Positions 56,431 through 64,000 of a DNA stretch of 64,000 bases are shown in pieces (position 1 is the first letter of the stretch; each line of letters starts with the position of its first letter). This stretch comes from Thermodesulfobacterium hydrogeniphilum. GTDB taxonomy: Bacteria > Desulfobacterota > Thermodesulfobacteria > Thermodesulfobacteriales > Thermodesulfobacteriaceae. A model generated the notes under the pieces. The model made no database searches, was not told where the DNA came from, and saw only the letters and a program-made list of their open reading frames with translations. Both the position numbers and the translations under genes were made by a program. The DNA lies in the NCBI RefSeq assembly GCF_000746255.1, contig NZ_JQKW01000006.1, positions 124,001 to 188,000 of the forward strand. Direction: 5' to 3'.

Positions 56431-57973
56431 AGTAAATAATATCAAGGAACTTTTAACTTTATTAAAAGATAAAAAATTTATAATATGGGGTGCTGGGGCT
56501 GGAGGATATATATTTTTTAAATCTTTTTGTGAGAAATATAAACTTTATCCTCTATTTGTGCTTGATAAAAAAGTTGAAAAAGAAAAAAAATTTTTAGGAA
56601 TAAAAGCAGTTAATCCTTATTATTACAAATTGGAAAATTTGGATAAAAATTTGTGGATTATAATAACTATTAAAAAGGAATGGATAGTCAGAGATATTGA
56701 AAAATTTTTAGAAGAGAGAGAATTTAAAAATATAATAGAACTTGAATATGATACTTGGTTTGAGTTAGAAAAAAATTTTTGGGAAGATCTTTATAAAACA
56801 ACCTGGAAAACAAAAGAAAAACAGAAAAAACATTCAAAAAATTATACCATTAATGTTTTGCAAAATATAACTCAAAAAGTTTGTGTTATTCATATTGGTA
56901 TGCCTAAAACTGGTTCAACTTCTATACAGATAAGTTTAAGCAATTTTAAAAATGATAAATTCTGTTATCCTAAGTTAGATCCCTTAGGAAATCATTCTTT
57001 TCCTTTAGCATATATTTTTATGAATTATGAAGAATTTATTAAAGTTTTTAACTTATTTGTAAAAGAAAAAAAAGAAAATTTTTTAGAAAAACAAAAATTT
57101 TATTTAAATCAGCTAAGAAAAGCATGTGAAAATGATAGTTCTTCTTTATTTATTTTATCTGGAGAGGCAATTTGTAAGTATTTTGAAAATAATTTAAAAT
57201 ATATAAAAAACTTTTTTAAAAAATATTTTTTCGAAATTAAAATAATAGCTTATATAAGGGAACCTTATAGTTATATTTCTTCATCTTTTCAAGAATATAT
57301 TAAAAATTTTTGCGTAGCTTTAAAAGATTTAAATACTATTTATTTTCAATACCAAACATTTCAAAAATTTTTTGAAGTCTTTGGAGAAAAAAATGTTATA
57401 CTAAAAAAATTTGATTCTTTAAAATTTCCAGATGGATGTGTTGTAAAGGATTTTTGTCAAACCTTAGGAATTGCTATAGAGGAAAAAAGAATCGTACGTG
57501 CTAATGCTTCTTTACCTAAGGAAGCTGTAAATTTGATTTACATCTTAAGGAAGTATTTTTCAAAAATAAACTTTTTTCCTTGGCAGATTGAATATCTTTT
57601 AAATGATTTATTACTGGAAAATATTTTAAAGGATATAGCTTTACATAAATTCAAAATCAGTAAAAAATTAATTAAACCAATAGTGGAAAAACATAAAGAT
57701 GATATAAAATGGATGGAGGAGAAACTTGGAGAACCGCTTATAAATCTAGAAGACTTAGAAAAACCTGAGCCGGATTATGTAATAAAAAGTGAGGAAGATT
57801 TATTAACTATTCCAGAAGAGGTATTTGAAAGATTAAGAGATTATACCAATTACAAACTCAATAAAAGAAAATCTATTCCCCAGCAAGTAGCAGAGATGTT
57901 ATTAACTATCTTGGCTGAAAATTTTCCCGATATAAAAGCTCAGTTAGAAGAGAAGAAAGGATTAATACTTTGA
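56417..57973 (+). CDS. Sulfotransferase-like protein with N-terminal Rossmann module
   Basis: 518 aa. Module at 19-115 (KKFIIWGAGAGGYIFFKSFCEK, LYPLFVLDKK, IIITIKKEW). From about 153 a sulfotransferase-like domain: VIHIGMPKTGSTSIQ (phosphate loop) and AYIREPYSYISSSFQEYIKNF (3'-phosphate region). Donor is presumably PAPS, not provable here. Overlaps the previous gene by 14 bp. Confidence 0.82.
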   Translation: MQQFRVNNIKELLTLLKDKKFIIWGAGAGGYIFFKSFCEKYKLYPLFVLDKKVEKEKKFLGIKAVNPYYYKLENLDKNLWIIITIKKEWIVRDIEKFLEEREFKNIIELEYDTWFELEKNFWEDLYKTTWKTKEKQKKHSKNYTINVLQNITQKVCVIHIGMPKTGSTSIQISLSNFKNDKFCYPKLDPLGNHSFPLAYIFMNYEEFIKVFNLFVKEKKENFLEKQKFYLNQLRKACENDSSSLFILSGEAICKYFENNLKYIKNFFKKYFFEIKIIAYIREPYSYISSSFQEYIKNFCVALKDLNTIYFQYQTFQKFFEVFGEKNVILKKFDSLKFPDGCVVKDFCQTLGIAIEEKRIVRANASLPKEAVNLIYILRKYFSKINFFPWQIEYLLNDLLLENILKDIALHKFKISKKLIKPIVEKHKDDIKWMEEKLGEPLINLEDLEKPEPDYVIKSEEDLLTIPEEVFERLRDYTNYKLNKRKSIPQQVAEMLLTILAENFPDIKAQLEEKKGLIL

Positions 57974-59004
57974 ACTTAGATTTACTTAAAAACAAAAAAA
58001 TTTTTCTTATTGGTGGCACAGGTTTTTTTGGCAGATGGCTTCTGGAAAGATTTGTCCATTTTAACAATACATTTAATTTAAAAACTAGGCTTTTCATTTT
58101 GAGCAGAAATCCAGAAAAATTTTTATCTAATAATCCTCAGTTTAAAAAGCGAAAAGATATGGTTTTTGTTAAAGGAGATGTAAGAAATTTTGAATTTTTA
58201 AAAGAAAAATTTCATTACATTATTCATGCAGCTTTACCTGCAAGTTATACCCAAATTAAACCCATAGAATTGTTGGACATTGGTATAAATGGAACCAAAA
58301 GAGTTTTAGAATTTGCTAAGTATTGTAAAGCTGAAAAATTTTTATTCATAAGCTCAGGGGTGGTTTATGGTAAACAGCTTTCTGAGATAAAAAAACTTTC
58401 AGAGAATTCCTTTGGAAGCTTGGAAATAAATCCAGAAAATCCCAAAATATATTATGCTGAAGCCAAAAGAGTAGGGGAACTTTTATGTTATGAAGCTATG
58501 AAAGAATGGGGATTAAATATCGTAATAGCCAGATGTTTTTCTTTTATAGGTCCTTATATGGAACTGAATTCCCACCTTGCAGTAGGAAATTTTGTCCGGG
58601 ATGCTTTGAAAGGTGGACCAATTATTATTAAAAGTGATGGTAGAAAAATTAATTCCTACATGTATGCAGAAGACCTTGCTATCTGGCTCTGGACTATTTT
58701 ACTGAAAGGCAAACCAGGAGAAGCCTATAATGTAGGCTCTGAAAAAGAAATATCTTTAAAAGAGCTTGCTCAGAAGATAGCAGAGATCTATGCAGAACTT
58801 ACAGGAAAAAAAGTTGATATAATAATAAAAAAACAACCTGAGCCAGGGAAAATTCCAGAAAGATATGTGCCTTCAACTGAAAAAGCTAAAAAAGAACTTG
58901 GGTTAAAAGAAACTGTAAGCTTAGAGGAGGCTATTAGAAAAACTCTCCAGTTTTACCACACTTTCCAGGGAGCTTTTCCTGAAAACCATAGAGAGTCTAA
59001 ATAG
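57970..59004 (+). CDS. NAD-dependent epimerase/dehydratase
   Basis: 344-aa extended SDR. GGTGFFGRWLLERF binds NAD, FISSGVVYG holds the catalytic Ser, and YYAEAKRVGE the Tyr-x3-Lys. Acts on a nucleotide sugar, possibly reducing or epimerising the CDP-4-keto-6-deoxyhexose from RfbG; this is inference. TTG start overlapping the previous stop. The last 15 or so residues (after LQFYH) run through the antisense end of the convergent rfbF gene and may be non-native. Confidence 0.85.
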   Translation: MNLDLLKNKKIFLIGGTGFFGRWLLERFVHFNNTFNLKTRLFILSRNPEKFLSNNPQFKKRKDMVFVKGDVRNFEFLKEKFHYIIHAALPASYTQIKPIELLDIGINGTKRVLEFAKYCKAEKFLFISSGVVYGKQLSEIKKLSENSFGSLEINPENPKIYYAEAKRVGELLCYEAMKEWGLNIVIARCFSFIGPYMELNSHLAVGNFVRDALKGGPIIIKSDGRKINSYMYAEDLAIWLWTILLKGKPGEAYNVGSEKEISLKELAQKIAEIYAELTGKKVDIIIKKQPEPGKIPERYVPSTEKAKKELGLKETVSLEEAIRKTLQFYHTFQGAFPENHRESK

Positions 59005-59717
59005 TTTTTATCTTTAAGAGTCTCCAGAGAATACCAAAATCCTTTGTGTTTATAGGCACTTAGCTGATTTTCTTGATTTAACTTTCCAAGAACATAATTC
59101 CAATCTGTCTCATCACCTTCTATGTAATCTAAAACTTCAGAAGATACAACGAAAAAACCTCCGCAAAACCATCCAAATTCTTCTTGAGGAGCGCTTACAA
59201 TTTCTATTTTATCTTCAAAAATTCTCCATTCTGCATACCGAGCTGGATGTCTTGTTGCAAGAGCTGTTATTTTTTTACCACTCAACTTATGGAATTTGAT
59301 TTCTTCTTCAATATTTACATCAGCTAAGCAATCTCCATAAGTGAAACAGAATATATTTTCATTTTTTAAGTATTTAGCAACTCTTTTAAGTCTCCCCCCT
59401 GTTTGGGTGTTTTCTCCTGTATCAACGATGGTAATTTTCCATGATTCGGCTTTGGAAGAATGATAGGTAATAGAGTTATTTTTGAGATCCACGGTGAGAT
59501 CAGAATTATGCAGGAAGTAATTTGCGAAATATTCTTTGATTATATAGCCTTTATATCCCACACAGATAATGAATTCATTTATACTATAGACAGAGTATAT
59601 TTTCATAATATGCCAGAGTATAGGCTTTCCTCCGATTTCTACCATGGGTTTGGGTTTGAATTCGGTTTCAGGAAAGAGTCTTTCTCCTTTTCCTCCTGCA
59701 AGTATAACAGCTTTCAT
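58953..59717 (-). CDS. rfbF: Glucose-1-phosphate cytidylyltransferase paralogue (second rfbF, diverged C-terminal half)
   Basis: 254 aa. The first half ([33 protein letters not shown]...TYGD) is nearly identical to the upstream rfbF, while the second half differs strongly: YGDCLAD for YGDGLTD, and EIVSAPQEEFGWFCGGFF where the other has [18 protein letters not shown]. The EKP motif that helps hold the sugar phosphate is missing, so activity or substrate may be changed. Ends with APWKVW like its twin. Overlaps the convergent epimerase by 52 bp. Confidence 0.82.
   Translation of the reverse strand: MKAVILAGGKGERLFPETEFKPKPMVEIGGKPILWHIMKIYSVYSINEFIICVGYKGYIIKEYFANYFLHNSDLTVDLKNNSITYHSSKAESWKITIVDTGENTQTGGRLKRVAKYLKNENIFCFTYGDCLADVNIEEEIKFHKLSGKKITALATRHPARYAEWRIFEDKIEIVSAPQEEFGWFCGGFFVVSSEVLDYIEGDETDWNYVLGKLNQENQLSAYKHKGFWYSLETLKDKNYLDSLWFSGKAPWKVW
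59331..59659. repeat. 329-bp duplicated segment, copy A (in the diverged rfbF)
   Basis: Matches 60109-60437 with 7 differences, all transitions, no indels. Identity stops abruptly at both ends. Confidence 0.93.
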
Positions 59718-59718
59718 T

Positions 59719-60495
59719 TTAGTCTTTCCAGACTTTCCAAGGTGCTTTACCTGAGGCCCAGAGTTTTTCCAAGTAAAGTTTATCTCTCAAGGTGTCCATA
59801 GGGTGCCAGAATTCCGTGTGTTTAAATGCTACGAGTTCTCCCATTTCAGCAAGTTTTTTAAGGGGTTCTGCCTCCCAAGGTGTATCGTCTCCTTCTATTA
59901 AATCTAAAACTTTTGTAGATAAAACGAAAAATCCTCCGTTTATCCAGCCTCCGTCTCCAGGTGGTTTTTCTATAAAATCTATTACAGATTCTCCTTCTAT
60001 TTTCAATGCTCCAAATCTCCCAGGAGGTTGGACAGCAAGAATAGTAGCAAGTTTACCATGGGTTTTATGAAATTTTATTTCCTCTGCAATGTTGGCATCT
60101 GTAAGACCATCTCCATAAGTGAAACAGAATATATTTTCATTTTTTAAGTATTTGGCAACTCTTTTAAGTCTCCCCCCTGTTTGGGTATTTTCTCCTGTGT
60201 CAACGATGGTAATTTTCCATGGTTCGGCTTTGGAAGAATGATAGGTAATAGAGTTATTTTTGAGATCCACGGTGAGATCAGAGTTATGCAGGAAGTAATT
60301 TGCGAAATATTCTTTGATCATATAGCCTTTATATCCCACACAGATAATGAATTCATTTATACCATAGACAGAGTATATTTTCATAATATGCCAGAGTATA
60401 GGCTTTCCTCCGATTTCTACCATGGGTTTGGGTTTGACTACAGTTTCTTCCATTAAACGAGTGCCTTTTCCTCCAGCAAGAATAACCGCTTTCAT
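59719..60495 (-). CDS. rfbF: Glucose-1-phosphate cytidylyltransferase
   Basis: 258 aa. [67 protein letters not shown] and a [11 protein letters not shown] tail are the complete family pattern. Makes CDP-glucose from CTP and glucose-1-phosphate, the substrate of RfbG at 45771. One base separates it from the second rfbF copy downstream. Confidence 0.94.
   Translation of the reverse strand: MKAVILAGGKGTRLMEETVVKPKPMVEIGGKPILWHIMKIYSVYGINEFIICVGYKGYMIKEYFANYFLHNSDLTVDLKNNSITYHSSKAEPWKITIVDTGENTQTGGRLKRVAKYLKNENIFCFTYGDGLTDANIAEEIKFHKTHGKLATILAVQPPGRFGALKIEGESVIDFIEKPPGDGGWINGGFFVLSTKVLDLIEGDDTPWEAEPLKKLAEMGELVAFKHTEFWHPMDTLRDKLYLEKLWASGKAPWKVWKD
60109..60437. repeat. 329-bp duplicated segment, copy B (in canonical rfbF)
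   Basis: Partner of 59331-59659, offset 778 bp. Covers roughly the region encoding residues 20-129. Confidence 0.93.
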
Positions 60496-61670
60496 TATTT
60501 ATATCCTTTACCTCCCCATCCGGGTTTGAAGATAGGTTTTATTATTTCTTGATAAACTTCTAATAACCCTTTTTTAATTTCAATCAAATGAGTTTCTAAG
60601 TCTTTTTTTAAAAAATTTTCTTTTTCAGAGATCTTTTCCAGTTTTTCTTTTAAAATTTGATAATCTTTACAAAGTTCACGAGCCAGATAAACATTAGTTC
60701 TAATTTGTTTGGCAACAATGGGATCATCAATTATATCTGCAATATCAAGAATGTATCTCCATCCTTCATCAGGACGAGGGTTATCAATATAAAGTCCTAT
60801 TCTTGCTGCTATCATTTCTGATAAAAGTCTATCCCAAAGATTAAGTTCTAAATACTTAAAAAAACCTGGCTTCAGTTTTTCTTGTAATATTTTTTCTTCA
60901 TAAATAGTTTTTAATACTTTAACAAAGAGAAAGTACTTCCATCCAATATTTTCTTTTTCCCATCTTTTTAAATCTTCATCTGTCTGAGGGTTCATAGGTT
61001 CTACTATAGGATAATCAATCACTATAGCAGGATCATAGGCAAAGAAATGCAAGAAAAAAAGCACATGAGGAAATGCCGTAGTTTGATAAAGAGGACGATA
61101 TTTTTTGAAAAAGACCTCTTGAATATAATCTTCTCCCCAATCTTTAAACTTTTCCTCTCTGTAAAGAAAATTAAGTATTACTGAGGGAGAATATCCCAAA
61201 AACTGGTTAAATCCCATAAGATTAGCAAATTCTAAAACAGTGCCTTCATAAGTTTTATAACTGTGAGGAGATAATGATGCATTTGCAACATGAATTATAG
61301 CAAAGTTTTTAGCTTTATCAGAATTTAATAAATTCCATACTAAAGGAAATGTGTCTTTTAAAATGATATCATCGTCTCCCATATTCCATATAAATTCAGC
61401 TTTTGTTTTTTCTAAAATTTCATTTGGAATAGGCAAGAATTCCCCCATTTTACACCACTTAGGATATCTATAAGTTACAATGAAAGGAAATTTCTTTTTT
61501 AATTCTTTCAAAACTTTGGGAGTTGAATCAGAGGAATGGTTATCTATTACAAATATTATTACATCCTTTTCAGCTCCTACTTTAACTACCTCTTCAGCAA
61601 TTCTTTTTATACAAATCTCAAGTTTTTTGGCTCTGTTCCATGTTCTTATTTGAAAGGTTAATTTTTTCAT
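60495..61670 (-). CDS. Glycosyltransferase family 2 with C-terminal helical extension
   Basis: 391 aa. GT-A domain to about 260: [40 protein letters not shown] (the DxD-type metal site). The last 130 residues are helical, with a coiled coil ([24 protein letters not shown]). Sits tightly between the GT9-methyltransferase fusion and rfbF, so it probably adds a sugar to the same glycan. Confidence 0.85.
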   Translation of the reverse strand: MKKLTFQIRTWNRAKKLEICIKRIAEEVVKVGAEKDVIIFVIDNHSSDSTPKVLKELKKKFPFIVTYRYPKWCKMGEFLPIPNEILEKTKAEFIWNMGDDDIILKDTFPLVWNLLNSDKAKNFAIIHVANASLSPHSYKTYEGTVLEFANLMGFNQFLGYSPSVILNFLYREEKFKDWGEDYIQEVFFKKYRPLYQTTAFPHVLFFLHFFAYDPAIVIDYPIVEPMNPQTDEDLKRWEKENIGWKYFLFVKVLKTIYEEKILQEKLKPGFFKYLELNLWDRLLSEMIAARIGLYIDNPRPDEGWRYILDIADIIDDPIVAKQIRTNVYLARELCKDYQILKEKLEKISEKENFLKKDLETHLIEIKKGLLEVYQEIIKPIFKPGWGGKGYK

Positions 61671-63815
61671 TTATATTTTGTCCTCCCTTCCCCAAATTAT
61701 TTCTGCAGCAGAATAGGAAATACTTCTTTTAATAATTTCTTCCCAATTATCATTGGTGTTCCCTTTTATAGCTAAAGCGTACTGAAAATTTCCAAGAAGC
61801 TGAGAATTAAAAAAAAGAGATTTCATAGCATCAAGCACAATAAGAGAGGTTGCATTTTTGCGAAGGATTATACTTTTACCACCCTCTTGTCTTATTTCAA
61901 CTTCTCTTGGGTTTATTCCATCAAGCAGTGTTTCACTAATAAGAGGTTCGGTAAAAACAAAAATTTTGGAAAAACCAGCAGATTTTAAGGCATAAAATAG
62001 AGTCCAGAATTTCCAGCGAGTTAAATGATGAGGAGGAAAATCAGCTATCCACCATTTGTATTTTTTACATCCCTTTGCCAGATTTTCAAATTTATAAAAA
62101 GAAGGACAGCTTAAAAGTAAAAAGCCATTTTCTTCAAGCATGGAATAAACATCTTGTAAAAATTTCAAGGGATTATCCAAGTGTTCCAGAACTTCAAAAG
62201 CTGTAATTATATTATAAGGACCTTTAAATTCTTCAGGTAATTCTTCAAAGCTTGAGGCTTGGACTACATTTAATCCAAATTTTCCTTTTGCTATTTCCAC
62301 GGCATCTTTTACAGCCTCTATTCCATAAACCTCAAAACCTCTTTTCCTTGCTAATAAAAGAAAATTACCAGAACCACATCCTATGTCAAAAAGTTTACCT
62401 TTGGGAAGAACAGAAAGAATGGGAAGAAGAATATTAAATCTTGGATGTTTTTCCCATTTTTCTATCTCTTTTTCTTCTTCTAACACATTTTTAGTCCAGC
62501 TATAATCCATATTACTGACACTTAATAAATCTTTTTCTTCTTCTTTTTTATAAGCTTTATTGTAATCCATAGCTTTAAAAGGGTATGCGAACTGTAAATT
62601 GCAGGAAGGACACTCAAAAATTCTGTGTTGATTAATAACCTCAAATAAACTAAAATTGCCTTCATATCCACAAAGAGGACATTTTTCAGGCTTTGGATGG
62701 TCTTTTTTGCAAGCAAGCTCAGCATCTTTTAGTGCAAAATAAATTACCTTAGGAGGAATACTATCTAAGCAGGGGCTGTAAAATTGCTTTTTTATTTTGG
62801 CTTCATTGCATGGTTCTTCCAAAGCATGAATCATACAGGGGGAACTGCAGGTTTCTCCTTTATAATTAGGTCTTACAGGAATAACCGTTGGATATGTTCC
62901 GCATCTTAATTCTGGCTCAATAGCTCCTGAAATAAGAACTGTAGGCTTTTTAAATGCTGCTGCAATGTGAACGGTTGCTGTATCTGCTGTAATTACTGCA
63001 TCAGATAAACTTATAGCAGCTATTAAATATTTAATGTTTTTCATAAAAGAAGAGAGATTGGCTGCTCTAATTCCATAAACATCTAAAGCAACTTCAACAG
63101 TTATATCTTCCTCAGGTAAACTGCAAATTACAGGTGCATATTCATCCCAAATTAAATCTTCTATATATTTAAGCAGCCTGGGAGGCAAAGTTCTGTGAAT
63201 GGAGGAGGCAAGATAATGAAAAATCAAAACTTTTTTTCCACCAGACACTTCTCTTATTTTAGCAAAAACCTCTTCAAGTTCTTTTTTTATATTTTCATCA
63301 ACTACAACATCAGGTGTTTCATCTTCTGCAAAGTAAAGATGCATTTTCCAGAGGAAGTATTGCACCATATTCATATTGTCAAACTGGGGCTTTCCTACCA
63401 TTTCTACTGCTTTTACTAAATAGTCAGCCTTTGTTACTTCTTTAAGAGGAGAGGGATGTGGAAGGAGCTTATCTATGTAAGGCAAGCCTTCAAGCACCGG
63501 ACGGGCTCTGCCTGAAATTGCCACCCATAGCTTCATCTCAGGAAAACGCCTCTTTATCTCTCTTAAAGCAGGGGTCATACACAAAGCATCTCCAATTGCA
63601 GCTTGAGCAAAAACAAGTAGTATTTTTCCATTTAAATCCTCTCCTTCATAAAAAGGAGGAAGCACACTATGAGCTTTTTCAAATTGTATCTGTAAATCTT
63701 TTGGAAGAAGTGCAAATACATCATTTGCAAAAAGAAGCTTTTCTTTCCGTTTTAATTTAAATTCATATCCATTAAAAGAAAATTTAAGAGGCGTTTTTGC
63801 TTTGGCTACAAGCAT
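61671..63815 (-). CDS. GT9 glycosyltransferase-zinc ribbon-SAM methyltransferase fusion
   Basis: 714 aa. N-terminal GT9 heptosyltransferase-like domain (about 60-360: LLVFAQAAIGDALCMTPALREIKRRFP, DAVITADTATVHIAAAFKKPTVL), a zinc ribbon (379-405: CPLC, CPSC) and a class I methyltransferase (about 455-640: LFDIGCGSGNFLLLARKRG, AFEVLEHLDNPLKFLQDVYSMLEENG). One chain may add and methylate a sugar. First gene of the minus-strand glycan operon; AATTTGGAGG precedes the ATG. Confidence 0.9.
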   Translation of the reverse strand: MLVAKAKTPLKFSFNGYEFKLKRKEKLLFANDVFALLPKDLQIQFEKAHSVLPPFYEGEDLNGKILLVFAQAAIGDALCMTPALREIKRRFPEMKLWVAISGRARPVLEGLPYIDKLLPHPSPLKEVTKADYLVKAVEMVGKPQFDNMNMVQYFLWKMHLYFAEDETPDVVVDENIKKELEEVFAKIREVSGGKKVLIFHYLASSIHRTLPPRLLKYIEDLIWDEYAPVICSLPEEDITVEVALDVYGIRAANLSSFMKNIKYLIAAISLSDAVITADTATVHIAAAFKKPTVLISGAIEPELRCGTYPTVIPVRPNYKGETCSSPCMIHALEEPCNEAKIKKQFYSPCLDSIPPKVIYFALKDAELACKKDHPKPEKCPLCGYEGNFSLFEVINQHRIFECPSCNLQFAYPFKAMDYNKAYKKEEEKDLLSVSNMDYSWTKNVLEEEKEIEKWEKHPRFNILLPILSVLPKGKLFDIGCGSGNFLLLARKRGFEVYGIEAVKDAVEIAKGKFGLNVVQASSFEELPEEFKGPYNIITAFEVLEHLDNPLKFLQDVYSMLEENGFLLLSCPSFYKFENLAKGCKKYKWWIADFPPHHLTRWKFWTLFYALKSAGFSKIFVFTEPLISETLLDGINPREVEIRQEGGKSIILRKNATSLIVLDAMKSLFFNSQLLGNFQYALAIKGNTNDNWEEIIKRSISYSAAEIIWGREDKI

Positions 63816-63937
63816 TTAAATTCCTCCAAATTTTATATTAAAATTAATTTAAACAAGTTATTTTTGAAAGTCAAATTTATTCAATGTAAATGCAAAATTA
63901 ATACCCAAAAAGAATAAGAAAGAATTTTTAAATAATT

Positions 63938-63972
63938 TTTGATCTTGGGAAGATCAAAGTCAAATTTTTGAC
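63938..63972. promoter_or_regulatory. Two adjacent inverted repeats upstream of the minus-strand glycan operon
   Basis: TTTGATCTT/AAGATCAAA around GGG, followed one base later by GTCAAA/TTTGAC around TT. They lie about 125 bp upstream of the first gene. Operator or short terminator; no T-run follows directly. Confidence 0.35.
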
Positions 63973-64000
63973 AAAGAATAAATATAATAAAAAAATTATA

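Noticed and set aside
62522-62725. 67-aa minus-strand ORF within the GT9-methyltransferase gene
   Set aside because: Alternative frame of the fusion gene, no independent signal.

Overview
The window reads as a chromosomal segment of an AT-rich, thermophilic, flagellated, sulfate- or sulfite-reducing Gram-negative bacterium. The best fit is a Thermodesulfobacterium-like member of the Thermodesulfobacteriota. The grounds are reductive-type dsrA-dsrB-dsrD, a BpsA-type branched-polyamine synthase (a thermophile marker), an outer-membrane porin, and consistent gene content on both strands. The species assignment is inference. No insertion sequences, CRISPR arrays or phage genes were seen.

Layout. 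(1) 1-2520: the end of dsrA, then dsrB and dsrD, closed by a strong bidirectional terminator. (2) 2525-10734, minus strand: ilvB-ilvN, then transketolase-tatC-tatA-sugar nucleotidyltransferase-sugar kinase, plus a DUF465 protein and a slipin. (3) 10829-15251, plus strand: a ferrous-iron island (feoA, feoA, a frameshifted feoB, a small His-rich helical protein, a porin) behind a clear promoter and a Fur-like palindrome. (4) 15336-29559: housekeeping genes. These are hinT; a Trm112-DUF4416-moaA-PSP1-metG operon; bpsA-efp with two small unknown genes; initiator tRNA-Met; xseA-xseB-ispA-dxs-rel; and rpmB. (5) 29688-31302: a flagellin gene with a consensus sigma-28 promoter. (6) 31467-44670, minus strand: a chemotaxis operon reading parA-like, TPR, tandem MCP, triple CheW with CZB, cheB, HEAT, cheR, cheY, STAS, cheY, cheA, and an MCP-like protein with a CheZ-type motif. 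It starts at a consensus sigma-70 promoter with almost no leader. (7) 44995-63815: sapC-like and a surface-glycan island with CDP-hexose synthesis (rfbG and two rfbF copies), glycosyltransferases, FkbM methyltransferases, sulfotransferases and a carbamoyltransferase.

Most interesting. In the glycan island, six of seven consecutive genes (48575-57973) carry the same roughly 100-residue N-terminal Rossmann-like module. It is fused in turn to an FkbM methyltransferase, a WbsX-type enzyme, a GT9 transferase, nothing (stand-alone), a second FkbM methyltransferase and a sulfotransferase. This looks like one binding or docking module shared by different glycan-modifying enzymes. It lies beside flagellin, chemotaxis and CDP-sugar genes, so flagellin glycosylation or O-antigen decoration are both plausible.

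The chemotaxis operon has several unusual fusions. These are a zinc-binding CZB domain inserted inside a CheW domain, an MCP with two signalling tips exactly 300 residues apart, a CheA with a degenerate third HPt and MshEN-like repeats, and a possible MCP-CheZ fusion. Other points are a poly-A frameshift in feoB and a recent 329-bp duplication between the two rfbF genes.
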